NCBI GenBank assembly: GCA_030706015.1
Contig: JAUZPI010000050.1
Span: 1 to 30,886 of the forward strand
From: Bacillota bacterium
Lineage (GTDB): Bacteria; Bacillota; Clostridia; Clostridiales; Clostridiaceae
Reading direction: 5' to 3'
Length of the DNA: 30,886 bases
Positions within the stretch are counted from its first letter, which is position 1; the number at the start of each line of letters is the position of its first letter. Positions 7,529 to 15,701 of this stretch are shown piece by piece. A model generated the notes under the pieces. The model did not search any database and was not told where the DNA came from. It saw only the letters and a list, made by a program, of their open reading frames with translations. A program made the position numbers and the translations under genes.

Positions 7529-9547
7529 TTATTGAAATAATTTTGCTATATCTAAAATTAAACTTATGCTGCCGTCGCCTAAAAGAGTGCAGCCTGCTAT
7601 AGCTCTTACCTTTTTTATATAGCTTGGCAGCGCCTTAACCACCACCTGCTGTCCTCCAAGAAGACTATCAGCAAACAAGCAGATACTTCTGCCTTCATTT
7701 TCAACCATAACCACAATCCCATCCTCAATCTTTTCAATCTCAGTATTAACCTTGTAATACTTATGAAGCCTCAATATTGGATAGCATTCTCCTCTAACTA
7801 GTACCATTTCTGTTCCATCCGGATCAGTAATGACATCTTCTTTTCTCACCTTTAGAGACTGCTTTATAGCTGTTATAGGTATTGTATATCTTGATCTGCC
7901 AACCCCCACATTCATTCCATCAATTATAGCTAAGGTAAGAGGTATCTTTATGGATATAGTAGTTCCTTTATTTTTTTCACTGTCGATATATATATTTCCC
8001 CTGATTTGCTCAATATTCTTCATTACTACATCCATCCCTACACCCCTGCCCGAGAATTCAGTAACCTTTTCCTTGGTAGAAAAGCCTGGCAGCATAATAA
8101 ATGCATATATTTCTCTATCCGTAAGCTCTTTTTCAGGTTTATTTATTAAGCCATGTTCCCTAGCCTTTGTTAATATTTTTTCTCTATCTAGTCCAGCACC
8201 GTCATCCTTAATAATTATCCATACATCACCACCAGCATTTTTTGCCTCAAGAGTGATAAGCCCATCCTCATTCTTGCCTTTTTCTCTTCTCTCTTCTGGT
8301 TTTTCTATTCCGTGATCCATGGAATTTCTAATAAGATGCATTAAAGGATCAGATATATGCTCTATAACATTTTTATCAACCTCTGTATCCTCCCCTATTA
8401 GCCTAAGATCTACTTTTTTATCCAGCTTCTTATTCATATCCCTTACTAACCGGTTCATTTTCCTAAAGGTATTTGAAAGAGGTACAAGTCTCATAGACAT
8501 TACTGTATCCTGTATATTATCCACTATCTTTCTAAGCTGTCTTGCTGCCTTTTCAAAACCATCCAGCTGCAATCCAGCCAATTCTGGATTTTTTGTGACC
8601 ATAGCTTCAGAAATTACAAGTTCCCCTATCAAATCCATTAATTCATCTAGTTTAGCTACATTTACACTTAAAACATCGTGATTACCAGAGCTTTCTTTTT
8701 CAGTACTGGCTTTTGAAGGCTGAGCTGCTGGTTTTTCCTCCTTATTCTTTGGTTCTTCTTTATGAAATTGCTCCAAATTCTTTATATCTAATTTATCTAT
8801 AAAGGCTACTTTAGAAAATATTTCACTAAGAGCTTTTTTTGTCTTATTAGTTTCAAAGGTCAGCTTGAAGCCTTGCTGCTTTATTATTTCTTCACTGCTG
8901 TCATCTTCTTCAATATTTTCAGGATAATACTTTAAATTATTTACTTGTGCCTTGATTTTATGAACTACAGTAAAAGCTCGTACATTTTCCATTCCGCAGC
9001 CATCTTTAAAATGAATTACCACTTCATAATTATCTGCTAGTATTTCCTGAGCACCTTTACTGGGAGGTATATAGAACTTTTGAGGCTCTTCTTTAGCCTT
9101 GCACCCTTTAGTCTCGGTTAAGCTGCTGCCATCACCTGAATTTTGCTGCTTCAACTCATTTAGATAATCTCTTATGTTTTCAATTAAACTAGAAGCATCT
9201 CCATCCGCTTTCTCTTCATTTTTTATTTTTTCCACCTCAGCCTTTATGAAGTCAATGCTTCCAAGGACCAAATCTGTTATCTTAGAGTAATCAACCTTCT
9301 CTGTATTCTTTTGTCTAAGAAAATCAAATAAGTCCTCTACAGAATGAGCTAGTTTGGATATATTCTCGTAAAGCATCATTGCTGAATTGCCTTTAATGGT
9401 ATGCATATTTCTAAATATTTGATCCATATATGGAGATAAGTTGCCTTCTTTTTCACTGTCCAGCATTATTTCTTCTAACTGTTCTACTAGTTGTAATGTC
9501 TCAAATATAAACATGTCCAACATAGGATCTCTGCCATTATCAGACAT
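7529..9547 (-). CDS. cheA: Chemotaxis histidine kinase CheA
   Basis: A 672-aa CheA. The P1 phosphotransfer domain has His49 in NMHTIKGNSAMM. P2, the CheY/CheB docking region, is ~170-265, bounded by charged linkers. P3 dimerisation (~300-360) contains LDELMDLIGELVISEAM. The P4 ATPase (~360-540) has HLIRNSMDHGIE (N box), KDDGAGLD (G1) and GFSTKE...SGRGVGMDVV (F/G2). P5, the CheW-like regulatory domain, fills the rest and ends LILDIAKLFQ. It autophosphorylates under receptor control and passes phosphate to CheY and CheB. It is first in the cheA-cheW-cheR run. Confidence 0.98.
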   Translation of the reverse strand: MSDNGRDPMLDMFIFETLQLVEQLEEIMLDSEKEGNLSPYMDQIFRNMHTIKGNSAMMLYENISKLAHSVEDLFDFLRQKNTEKVDYSKITDLVLGSIDFIKAEVEKIKNEEKADGDASSLIENIRDYLNELKQQNSGDGSSLTETKGCKAKEEPQKFYIPPSKGAQEILADNYEVVIHFKDGCGMENVRAFTVVHKIKAQVNNLKYYPENIEEDDSSEEIIKQQGFKLTFETNKTKKALSEIFSKVAFIDKLDIKNLEQFHKEEPKNKEEKPAAQPSKASTEKESSGNHDVLSVNVAKLDELMDLIGELVISEAMVTKNPELAGLQLDGFEKAARQLRKIVDNIQDTVMSMRLVPLSNTFRKMNRLVRDMNKKLDKKVDLRLIGEDTEVDKNVIEHISDPLMHLIRNSMDHGIEKPEERREKGKNEDGLITLEAKNAGGDVWIIIKDDGAGLDREKILTKAREHGLINKPEKELTDREIYAFIMLPGFSTKEKVTEFSGRGVGMDVVMKNIEQIRGNIYIDSEKNKGTTISIKIPLTLAIIDGMNVGVGRSRYTIPITAIKQSLKVRKEDVITDPDGTEMVLVRGECYPILRLHKYYKVNTEIEKIEDGIVVMVENEGRSICLFADSLLGGQQVVVKALPSYIKKVRAIAGCTLLGDGSISLILDIAKLFQ

Positions 9548-9582
9548 AAATTTATCCCCCCTAAAATCCTAAAAGGTTTATA

Positions 9583-9589
9583 TGTCGAA
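9583..9589. promoter_or_regulatory. Possible Spo0A box upstream of cheA
   Basis: TGTCGAA, written on the plus strand, matches the 7-bp 0A-box consensus TGNCGAA exactly and lies about 36 bp before the cheA start. A 7-mer is short and can occur by chance. It is listed only because the position fits a sporulation-linked shut-off of motility. Confidence 0.2.
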
Positions 9590-9630
9590 ATATTCTGTTA
9601 ATTTTTGATTGATAATAGTCATTGAAATAC

Positions 9631-9675
9631 AAGGCGTGCAGCAATAGGATACATAATCAATTAGCTGCACGCCTT
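9631..9675. terminator. Hairpin terminator between cheY and cheA
   Basis: A perfect 12-bp GC-rich stem AAGGCGTGCAGC / GCTGCACGCCTT has a 21-nt loop. The flanking T content is modest on both strands (TTATATTTA, TTGTATTTC), so termination may be partial. It lies about 50 bp after the cheY stop on the minus strand and suggests cheY is transcribed apart from cheA, or that cheA receives reduced read-through. Confidence 0.7.
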
Positions 9676-9725
9676 ATATTTAACTATGTTTAGCTATCAA
9701 TTATGTTTTTCTCATTTACTGTAAA

Positions 9726-10079
9726 TTAAAGTTTGCCAAGGCTCTCCACAACATAATCTTCTTTAAAAGGCTTCACAATAAAAGCAGAAGCCCCTGCAAT
9801 GATAGCTCTTCTTACCATAGCTTCCTGCCCAACTGCAGATACTACCGCTATCTTTGCCTCTGGATTAATTTCCATTATGTTTTTTATGGCTTCAATACCA
9901 TCCATTTCTGGCATGGTTATATCCATAGTCACTAAATCAGGCTTAAGCTCTCTATACTTTTGTATAGCAACCAGCCCATTTTCAGCTTCTCCAGCTATTT
10001 CAAAGCCATTTTTCTCAAGCATTGATTTTAATGCCAGTCTCATAAATGCAGCATCATCAACTATCAAAATTCTTTTCAT
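9726..10079 (-). CDS. cheY: Chemotaxis response regulator CheY
   Basis: A 117-aa single-domain receiver. ATG 10079 is chosen because GAGGAGG lies 6 nt upstream; the longer frame to 10127 only adds untranslated leader. The acidic pair is in LIVDDAAF, the phospho-acceptor Asp is in VTMDITMPEMDG, the switch Ser is in AVVSAVG and the invariant Lys in IVKPF. It resembles the Bacillus/Thermotoga CheY type. Phosphorylated by CheA, it acts on the flagellar switch. It appears to be monocistronic, with a hairpin on its 3' side. Confidence 0.95.
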   Translation of the reverse strand: MKRILIVDDAAFMRLALKSMLEKNGFEIAGEAENGLVAIQKYRELKPDLVTMDITMPEMDGIEAIKNIMEINPEAKIAVVSAVGQEAMVRRAIIAGASAFIVKPFKEDYVVESLGKL

Positions 10080-10307
10080 ATGCATCCTCCTCATACCGCT
10101 CACAATGGTATCTCTTTTTTTATTCATTGCATGTTTTTTCTATACTACGGTGCCGATAATCAATCCTCATACATTTATTGTGTCAGTAAAAACACATATA
10201 CTTTTATATCTATATCTAAATAATATATCATAATATTACAATTTTTTAAAGTTTTTTTACATTTTTCAAGTATATTTTTAGCAGTCAGCATATTACTACA
10301 TCATTCC

Positions 10308-12362
10308 CTAGTACTTTCCGAACTCTCTATCATCTAAGGATATTTTAATCTTGCTCTTATTAGAGCTTCTCTCCTGGTTATATGCATCCTTTTTATAAGC
10401 TTCATCACTTAAACTATAGGCAGCTTCATTATTTCTAACAATACTGTTTGCAAAACTCCTTCTTTTTAAGCTAAATCTTCCTACCATTTCTTTGAGACCT
10501 ACTGCTTGGCTGGATAGTTCTTCACTAGCTGATGCACTTTCTTCAGAGGTTGCAGTATTCATCTGTGTAACCTTAGAAACATGCTCTATAGCTTCATTTA
10601 TTTGAGTAATGGCAGTGGCTTGTTCATTAGAAGCGCTTGCAATCTCGCTGATTATTTGTGCCACTTTTTCAATATGATCAACTATTGTATTAAGCTCCTC
10701 TGCGGTTTCATCTGCTATAGCCTTACCTTTTTCAGATTTTCTTATAGACTCTTCAATCATAGTAGTAGTTTCCTTTGCTGCATTTGCACTTCTTGCCGCT
10801 AAGTTTCTAACTTCCTCTGCTACTACTGCGAAGCCCTTTCCATGCTGACCAGCTCTAGCTGCTTCCACTGCTGCATTTAGAGCTAATATATTTGTTTGGA
10901 AAGCAATTTCATCTATTACCTTTATAATCTTTGATATGCTGGCAGAAGATTCATTTATTTCATCCATTGCCTTTAACATTTCAGTCATTTGACTCTTACC
11001 TTGTTCAGCACCTTTCTTTGCTGATACCGCTAGATTGTTAGCTTCATCAGCACTAACAGCATTTTCTTTGGTTTGAGAGGATATCTCTGTCATAGAAGAA
11101 GTTATCTCTTCTATAGCACTGGCTTGTTCAGTGGAGCCTTGAGATAATTCCTGACTAGAACTAGATACCTGAGCAGCTCCAGCAGCAACCTGCTCCGAAG
11201 AAGTATTAATCTCTCCAAGTACCTCATTAAAGGCTTCAATAGAAGCATTTAGTGAATCAATTATTTCACCATATTCTCCTTTATAATCTCCCTTGATAGT
11301 GAAATTTAATTTGCCTTCCTTCATTTGAGCCAAGCCGTAAGATATTTCTTTTATAGGAGCTTCAAAAGCATCAAAGGTTTTATTTATTCCTTGAATAATC
11401 TTCTTAAAGTCTCCAGTATATTTCTCTTCATCTCCTCTAATGGAAAGCTTCCCCTGATCAGCAGCATTGATAAGGTTTATAACATCTCCATTAACCCTAA
11501 TTAGAGTACTTCTTAAATTTTCAAGATGCTCATTTATTAAGCCATATCTGCCTGGAAGCTTCTCCATCTGTGCAGAAAAATCTCCTTCAGAATATGCTTT
11601 TAAGATTTCAAAAATGTTTATGAACTTCTCTATATTTAACCAAACTATGTCATTTACAGCATTCGCCATTTGCTTATAGGAACCATTAAACTTATTTAAA
11701 TCAATTTTGTCTCTGGTGTTTCCTGCTTGAAGAGTAGTATACATCCAATTTATCTGTTCTATAAATAGATTCAAGGTATCTATAATTCCATTTAGAGAAT
11801 CCTTTACCCTATTAAAACCACCCCTGTATTCATCAGTAATCTTAGACGGAATATTGCCTTTACTCATAAGTTCCAAATATTCATCCATCTTCTTCAAAGG
11901 TGCCAGGTAGGTATCGTTAATGTCATTTACATTTCTTATAATCTGTCTCCAGCAGCCTTGAAAATTTTTAACATCAATTTTTTCATCTACTCGTCCATCT
12001 TTTATAGCTAAAGTTTCCTCTGCAAGTTGACTACTTACACCACTAATTACTCCTGTCAACTTATTCAAGGATACTGCCATCTTTCCTAAGTCTTCATCCC
12101 TAGAAGCTTGTACTTTTATATTTAAATCACCATTAGCTAATGCTTCTAAGGCATTAGACATAGTATTTACTTCTTTCATTACACTTTTTCTTATGTTATA
12201 TGCTGCAAATATTCCAAGTATAAGGAACAAAGCACCACATACGCCAGTTATTAAAATGGGAAGCTTTAATTCAGCTAAAATACACAAAATTACCATGAAT
12301 AAAATATTTATGCCTGAGCTTATAATCAATTTAGTATTGAGTCTAACATCTCTCAAATTCAA
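10308..12362 (-). CDS. Methyl-accepting chemotaxis protein, two TM helices without an external sensor, poly-HAMP
   Basis: About 684 aa if translation starts at TTG 12362, which lies 9 nt after GAGGAG. The open frame reaches GTG 12422, but that start has no ribosome site. Two hydrophobic helices near the N-terminus are separated by only a few residues, so there is almost no external ligand domain. Then come about seven HAMP-like units (for example ANGDLNIKV, SKGNIPSKITDEYRGG, KEGKLNFTIKGDYKGE) and a standard signalling hairpin with EIAFQTNILALNAAVEAARAG. The tail KISLDDREFGKY matches the other MCP. Input is probably intracellular or from the membrane, passed along the HAMP stack. The start codon is the least certain point. 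Confidence 0.92.
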   Translation of the reverse strand: MNLRDVRLNTKLIISSGINILFMVILCILAELKLPILITGVCGALFLILGIFAAYNIRKSVMKEVNTMSNALEALANGDLNIKVQASRDEDLGKMAVSLNKLTGVISGVSSQLAEETLAIKDGRVDEKIDVKNFQGCWRQIIRNVNDINDTYLAPLKKMDEYLELMSKGNIPSKITDEYRGGFNRVKDSLNGIIDTLNLFIEQINWMYTTLQAGNTRDKIDLNKFNGSYKQMANAVNDIVWLNIEKFINIFEILKAYSEGDFSAQMEKLPGRYGLINEHLENLRSTLIRVNGDVINLINAADQGKLSIRGDEEKYTGDFKKIIQGINKTFDAFEAPIKEISYGLAQMKEGKLNFTIKGDYKGEYGEIIDSLNASIEAFNEVLGEINTSSEQVAAGAAQVSSSSQELSQGSTEQASAIEEITSSMTEISSQTKENAVSADEANNLAVSAKKGAEQGKSQMTEMLKAMDEINESSASISKIIKVIDEIAFQTNILALNAAVEAARAGQHGKGFAVVAEEVRNLAARSANAAKETTTMIEESIRKSEKGKAIADETAEELNTIVDHIEKVAQIISEIASASNEQATAITQINEAIEHVSKVTQMNTATSEESASASEELSSQAVGLKEMVGRFSLKRRSFANSIVRNNEAAYSLSDEAYKKDAYNQERSSNKSKIKISLDDREFGKY

Positions 12363-12478
12363 TTCCCTCAACTCCTCTTCACGTTGACGTGTACTTTTTT
12401 TAATATAATATATGTAACACACATGAACATATGCTTATTGATTTTACTAATTTTTGTAAATTGGCTTCACCTCCTAAG

Positions 12479-12492
12479 AGAAAACGTTTTCT
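12479..12492. promoter_or_regulatory. cre-like palindrome upstream of the MCP
   Basis: AGAAAACGTTTTCT is a perfect 14-bp palindrome. Its 12-bp core GAAAACGTTTTC matches the CcpA catabolite-responsive element TGAAAACGTTTTCA. It lies ~117 bp before the proposed MCP start. A separate strong ribosome-site sequence (CTCTTAGGAGGTG on the minus strand, 12467-12479) lies beside it without a matching gene. CcpA control is inferred from the motif only. Confidence 0.4.
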
Positions 12493-12623
12493 TCTCGTCG
12501 AAAAATTTTTTTCATATATCCAACTTATCTCATTATATATTAATAATAACACATTTTTCCCACGATTTAAACATGTTTATACACAATATTTAGAATAATT
12601 AAAATTTTCATTAAACAAAAAAC

Positions 12624-12663
12624 AATGAGGTACTTAATCTTTTTATCGATTAAGTACCTCATT
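12624..12663. repeat. Hairpin repeat, left boundary of the radC cassette
   Basis: A perfect 16-bp stem AATGAGGTACTTAATC / GATTAAGTACCTCATT has an 8-nt loop TTTTTATC. An inverted copy, 36 of 40 bases identical, lies at 13694-13733. It follows the dead DUF960 gene on the minus strand and could act as its terminator, with AAAAAAC on the plus side giving a T-tract on the minus strand. The paired copies also make it look like an element boundary. Confidence 0.8.
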
Positions 12664-12764
12664 TGCAGTTTTGTTATATCCACATATATTATATATCTAT
12701 AGAAGTTAAATATTTAATTTTATTGTGAAGTTTATGTTATAGATAAGTATGCATTTCTTGGCTT

Positions 12765-13064
12765 TTAATATTCACTGGCAATCAGCATTGTTGAATGAGT
12801 CCCATCATCAATTATGTATACCTTCTCACTTATGGTATCTTTTGTAGTTATTATAAACTCCTATTTAAATTCTGGTTGTTCCTGATAATGAACAAACTTT
12901 TGCTTTCTCCTTCCATTCTTAACAACTTCACTAAGTTCAAATACTTGAAGATAATCCTTTTCTTTTACTTCCATTGTGTCAATTATGTACCATAGCATTA
13001 GCTGTAAGAACTGCGGTATTGTAGTTGAAACACCTTTAGTAATATATTTATCACCATCAAATAT
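12765..13064 (-). pseudogene. DUF960 family gene, start codon lost and one in-frame stop
   Basis: The minus strand holds a 99-codon frame that reads as a complete DUF960 protein: IFDGDKYITKGV, IPQFLQLMLWYIID, KDYLQVFEL, VHYQEQPEF, and the typical end VYIIDDGTHSTMLIASEY. Two defects are visible. The codon at the expected start, 6 nt after AAGGAG, is ATA instead of ATG. A TAG at 12861-12863 interrupts the frame where the family has a Lys in EQPEYKKEY, a one-base change from AAG. The rest of the frame is intact, so decay is recent. It lies 62 bp downstream of the radC-like gene on the same strand. The function of DUF960 is unknown. Confidence 0.85.
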
Positions 13065-13126
13065 TAAAAACTCCTTTCTAATTTACAGGATTAATTAGAA
13101 ATTACTCCTGCTTATCCTATTGATAA

Positions 13127-13663
13127 TTATAAAATTCCTTTTTCTTTAATACTTACAAAGCTTCCATCACCGATAATAATATGTTCTATGTCATCTATTC
13201 CTAATAATTTGCCACATTCTTTAAGCCTATGAGTAACATTAATATCCTCGCTTGATGGTTCTGGATTTCCCGAAGGATGATTGTGAACAACAATTATTGA
13301 AGCTGCATTACTTAGAGTTGCAACCTTGAAAAGTTCCCTTGGATGAACTAAGGAGCTATTTAAAGTACCTATGCTAACTACATTAATATTGGTGGGTTGA
13401 TTTTTGGTATCTAATGAGCAAACTATCATTTCCTCTCTATCTGCATCTTCAAGAAATTCCTTAATAAGTTTATAAGCATCACTCGGTGAACTTACCTTTC
13501 GCCCTTTGTATAACATGCTTGCTTCTTTAACCATTTTTATTGATACAATGTCTACTCTTTTAGCAGGTATAGACTTTTCATAAACTTCACCATTCTTAAT
13601 AGCCGCCTCCATTATTATTTGATTTCCCTTTATTCTTCCGATACAATAAATATTCTTTGACAT
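13127..13663 (-). CDS. RadC-like JAB/MPN-domain protein
   Basis: A 178-aa protein whose ATG lies 8 nt after GGAGG. The C-terminal ~120 residues are a RadC/JAB domain with the metalloprotease-like signature VVHNHPSGNPEPSSED (His-x-His and the downstream Asp) and the preceding strand NVVSIGTLN. The usual N-terminal helix-hairpin-helix of chromosomal RadC (about 225 aa) is absent; residues 1-50 are a different short domain. This short form is common on plasmids, phages and genomic islands. The biochemical activity of RadC proteins is unsettled. Its companion is the DUF960 pseudogene, and both sit between inverted hairpins inside a chemotaxis region. Confidence 0.9.
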   Translation of the reverse strand: MSKNIYCIGRIKGNQIIMEAAIKNGEVYEKSIPAKRVDIVSIKMVKEASMLYKGRKVSSPSDAYKLIKEFLEDADREEMIVCSLDTKNQPTNINVVSIGTLNSSLVHPRELFKVATLSNAASIIVVHNHPSGNPEPSSEDINVTHRLKECGKLLGIDDIEHIIIGDGSFVSIKEKGIL

Positions 13664-13693
13664 TGTAAAATCCTCCTTATTTTATTAAAAATA

Positions 13694-13733
13694 AATGAGC
13701 TACCTAATCAATAAAAAGATTAAGTAACTCATT
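13694..13733. repeat. Hairpin repeat, right boundary of the radC cassette
   Basis: AATGAGCTACCTAATC / GATTAAGTAACTCATT with an 8-nt loop AATAAAAA. The two stem mismatches become G-U pairs if the minus strand is transcribed, so the RNA of that strand still forms a full 16-bp helix. It is the inverted counterpart of 12624-12663. Confidence 0.78.
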
Positions 13734-14000
13734 TAAATATTTTTTGTACTCGGATATATAATATATATGTATAAAATTTGATTATTCAACTTTTGAAAAC
13801 TCATTAAACGATAATAGAAAGATTATCGTTCTAACGCTATAAACACTATTTCAATTCAAATATATCTAGCAATCTCCGGCATAGTATTCAATTTAGCTAA
13901 AGCCTTTTTGTTTAAATTAAGTTTTTGACTAAACATTTTATTGTTTCATAATCCACTACGTGGATTAGCATATCTATATCTTTAATAACATATATTAGAA
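13734..14000. other. Non-coding stretch with two short palindromes
   Basis: No convincing gene is seen. Two perfect inverted repeats are present: AACGATAAT / ATTATCGTT (13807-13815 with 13822-13830) and TAATCCAC / GTGGATTA around TAC (13949-13967). The sequence is AT-rich and leads into the structured repeat cluster at 14001. It may be remnant DNA of the neighbouring cassette. Confidence 0.5.
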
Positions 14001-14168
14001 TTAGTTACCGTACTCCCCACCTAGGTTAATGAATGGACGCTCGACCTTAGGTCGAGAGGGGATATTAAGGAATGATATCTCTATAATCACATAGTGCTGT
14101 TAGTTACCGTATTCCCCACCTAGGTTAATGAATTAAGCTCAACCTGAGGTTGAGAGAGGGTATTTGTG
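14001..14168 (-). repeat. Structured ~100-bp repeat, cluster 1 (two units)
   Basis: Two units, each starting TTAGTTACCGTA(C/T)TCCCCACC on the plus strand, are spaced 98 bp apart. Their hairpins are CTCGACC-TTA-GGTCGAG (14040-14056) and CTCAACC-TGA-GGTTGAG (14138-14154). One base pair changes from G-C to A-T with both sides altered. The strand is given as that of the neighbouring gene cheD, whose last six codons and stop lie within unit 2. The boundary toward cheD reads TACACAAATA on the minus strand, as in the other two clusters. Confidence 0.85.
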
Positions 14169-14615
14169 TACCTCGCAGTTTCCGTCTGCTACGTAGGCGG
14201 ATACTGTTCTGCTTACATTTCCTCCTGTATTCAGTGAATCATAGGGAAAACCCTGCTGTTCTAATATATTTTTTATAGCTGCTATATTTCTTTGACCTAC
14301 ATTAAATACATCCAGCCTATTGTTGGATTGCGCTCCTCCAAATAGTTTAATGATTAGTTTTGGACTGGGCTCAAGAGAAAGCTGACAAACCTTATCTATC
14401 AGCAAAGGTAGCGCTTTATCTGCAAAATACGCCTCTGGTTTGGCTTCTGTCACTTTTATACCTGAATAGGGTAATGCTATATGTGCCATACCTAACACCC
14501 TTTTATCAAAACAATATACAGTTACTGCTACGCAGGATCCTAGTGCATATGTTTTTATACTGTCATTAATATTGTTAGATACTGCCCATTCACCGATTCC
14601 TATTACCTTTTCCAT
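14139..14615 (-). CDS. cheD: Chemoreceptor glutamine deamidase CheD
   Basis: A 158-aa CheD. The catalytic Cys28 is in YALGSCVAVTVY and the His45 in GMAHIALP; FGGAQ, VGQRN and a C-terminal TGGNVSRTV complete the family pattern. CheD deamidates receptor glutamines and, in Bacillus, works with CheC; no cheC is in the window. It follows cheB by 43 bp on the same strand. Oddly, the C-terminus KYPLSTSG is encoded by the dispersed repeat, and the TGA stop is part of the repeat hairpin arm, so the original end of the protein may have been replaced when the repeat arrived. Confidence 0.95.
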   Translation of the reverse strand: MEKVIGIGEWAVSNNINDSIKTYALGSCVAVTVYCFDKRVLGMAHIALPYSGIKVTEAKPEAYFADKALPLLIDKVCQLSLEPSPKLIIKLFGGAQSNNRLDVFNVGQRNIAAIKNILEQQGFPYDSLNTGGNVSRTVSAYVADGNCEVHKYPLSTSG

Positions 14616-14658
14616 CGCTATTTTACCTCATAATATCCTAAGCACCTGTCTAGGAAAA

Positions 14659-15675
14659 TCAATGCCTTTCATTTAAAATTGAAAATATAATCTGATGAAT
14701 AAGATTTAAGTCTCTTTGAAATTCTACCGCACCAATTTCATATGCTACCTTTGGCATGCCATACACTATACTGGACTTTTCATCTTGACCTATGGTTCTT
14801 GCGCCCAGCTTCCTCATATTTAAAAGACCTTTAGCTCCATCATAACCCATACCTGTTAATATTATTCCAATAGCCTTATCCTTAATAATTTCTGCTGCAG
14901 AATTAAAAAGCACATCTATAGAAGGACAATGGCCATTCACCTTTTCTCCCCTAAAGCATCTTACCTTGTAGGTTCCTGCTTCCTTTACTAGCTTCATATG
15001 ATATTCACCAGCAGCTATAAGCACTCTGCCGGGAAGCACTAAATCTCCATCCTTGGCCTCCATTACCTCCACCTGACAATTATCGTTAAGTCTCTCGGCA
15101 TACATCCTGGTAAATACAGCTGGCATATGCTGCACTATAAGCGTTGGCGGCATATCCTTAGGAAATTTCTTTATTATATCAAATATAGCTTCTGTACCGC
15201 CGGTGGAAGCACCTATAAATATAAACCTATTCTTATTTTCAATATTCTCAGTGTTTTCAGGTGCCGCTGGTCTTACCCTAAATTTATTTATCTTAGCTAT
15301 CGAAGCAATCTTTACCTTTGTTACAAGCTCTTTTGCAAAGCTTTCAACGCTAAGATTACCACTTGGTTTTGGTATAAAATCTACAGCCCCAGCATTTAAA
15401 ACTTCAAACACACTCTTATTTACTGCACTTATTACTATTACTGGAATAGGGTACTGAGGTATGAGTTTTTTCAAAAATTGTATTCCATCCATCCTAGGCA
15501 GTTCAATGTCCAAGGTCATAACATCTGGTTCGAATTCTATTATTTTATCCCTTGCTTCATAAGGGTCTGAAGCTACAGCAACCACCTCAAGATTTTCATC
15601 ACTGCTGATAGCCCTTTTCAAAAATTCTCTAAACATTAATGAATCATCTACTATAAGTACCCTTATTTTTTTCAT
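14659..15675 (-). CDS. cheB: Chemotaxis methylesterase/deamidase CheB
   Basis: A 338-aa two-domain CheB. The receiver (1-120) has the VLIVDDS pair, phospho-acceptor Asp56 in MTLDIELPRMDG, and Lys in IPKPSG. A ~25-residue linker (RVRPAAPENTENIENKN) leads to the methylesterase domain with the Ser-His-Asp triad: Ser157 in GASTGGTEAI, His183 in VQHMPAVFT and Asp279 in GMGYDGAKG. Phosphorylated by CheA, it removes receptor methyl groups and opposes CheR. The ATG is preceded by AAGGG at 8 nt. It forms a unit with cheD. Only 27 bp separate it from the upstream terminator, so any own promoter is very compact or overlaps that hairpin. Confidence 0.97.
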   Translation of the reverse strand: MKKIRVLIVDDSLMFREFLKRAISSDENLEVVAVASDPYEARDKIIEFEPDVMTLDIELPRMDGIQFLKKLIPQYPIPVIVISAVNKSVFEVLNAGAVDFIPKPSGNLSVESFAKELVTKVKIASIAKINKFRVRPAAPENTENIENKNRFIFIGASTGGTEAIFDIIKKFPKDMPPTLIVQHMPAVFTRMYAERLNDNCQVEVMEAKDGDLVLPGRVLIAAGEYHMKLVKEAGTYKVRCFRGEKVNGHCPSIDVLFNSAAEIIKDKAIGIILTGMGYDGAKGLLNMRKLGARTIGQDEKSSIVYGMPKVAYEIGAVEFQRDLNLIHQIIFSILNERH

Positions 15676-15701
15676 ATCCTCAACCCTTTTCTCTAAAAAT
15701 T

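Noticed and set aside
10141..10165. GCCGATAAT on the plus strand as a sigma-D (motility) -10 element
   Set aside because: It points away from the chemotaxis genes and lacks the TAAA -35 element at the right distance. No other convincing sigma-D promoter was found on the minus strand.
12420..12620. c-di-GMP riboswitch upstream of the MCP
   Set aside because: The conserved GEMM core motifs are not present on either strand.
12384..12995. Plus-strand frames of 60-70 codons around the DUF960 relic
   Set aside because: No ribosome sites and no family resemblance; the minus strand reads as a DUF960 protein instead.
12624..13733. Complete insertion sequence
   Set aside because: There is no transposase or recombinase frame; only hairpin boundaries and two accessory genes are present.
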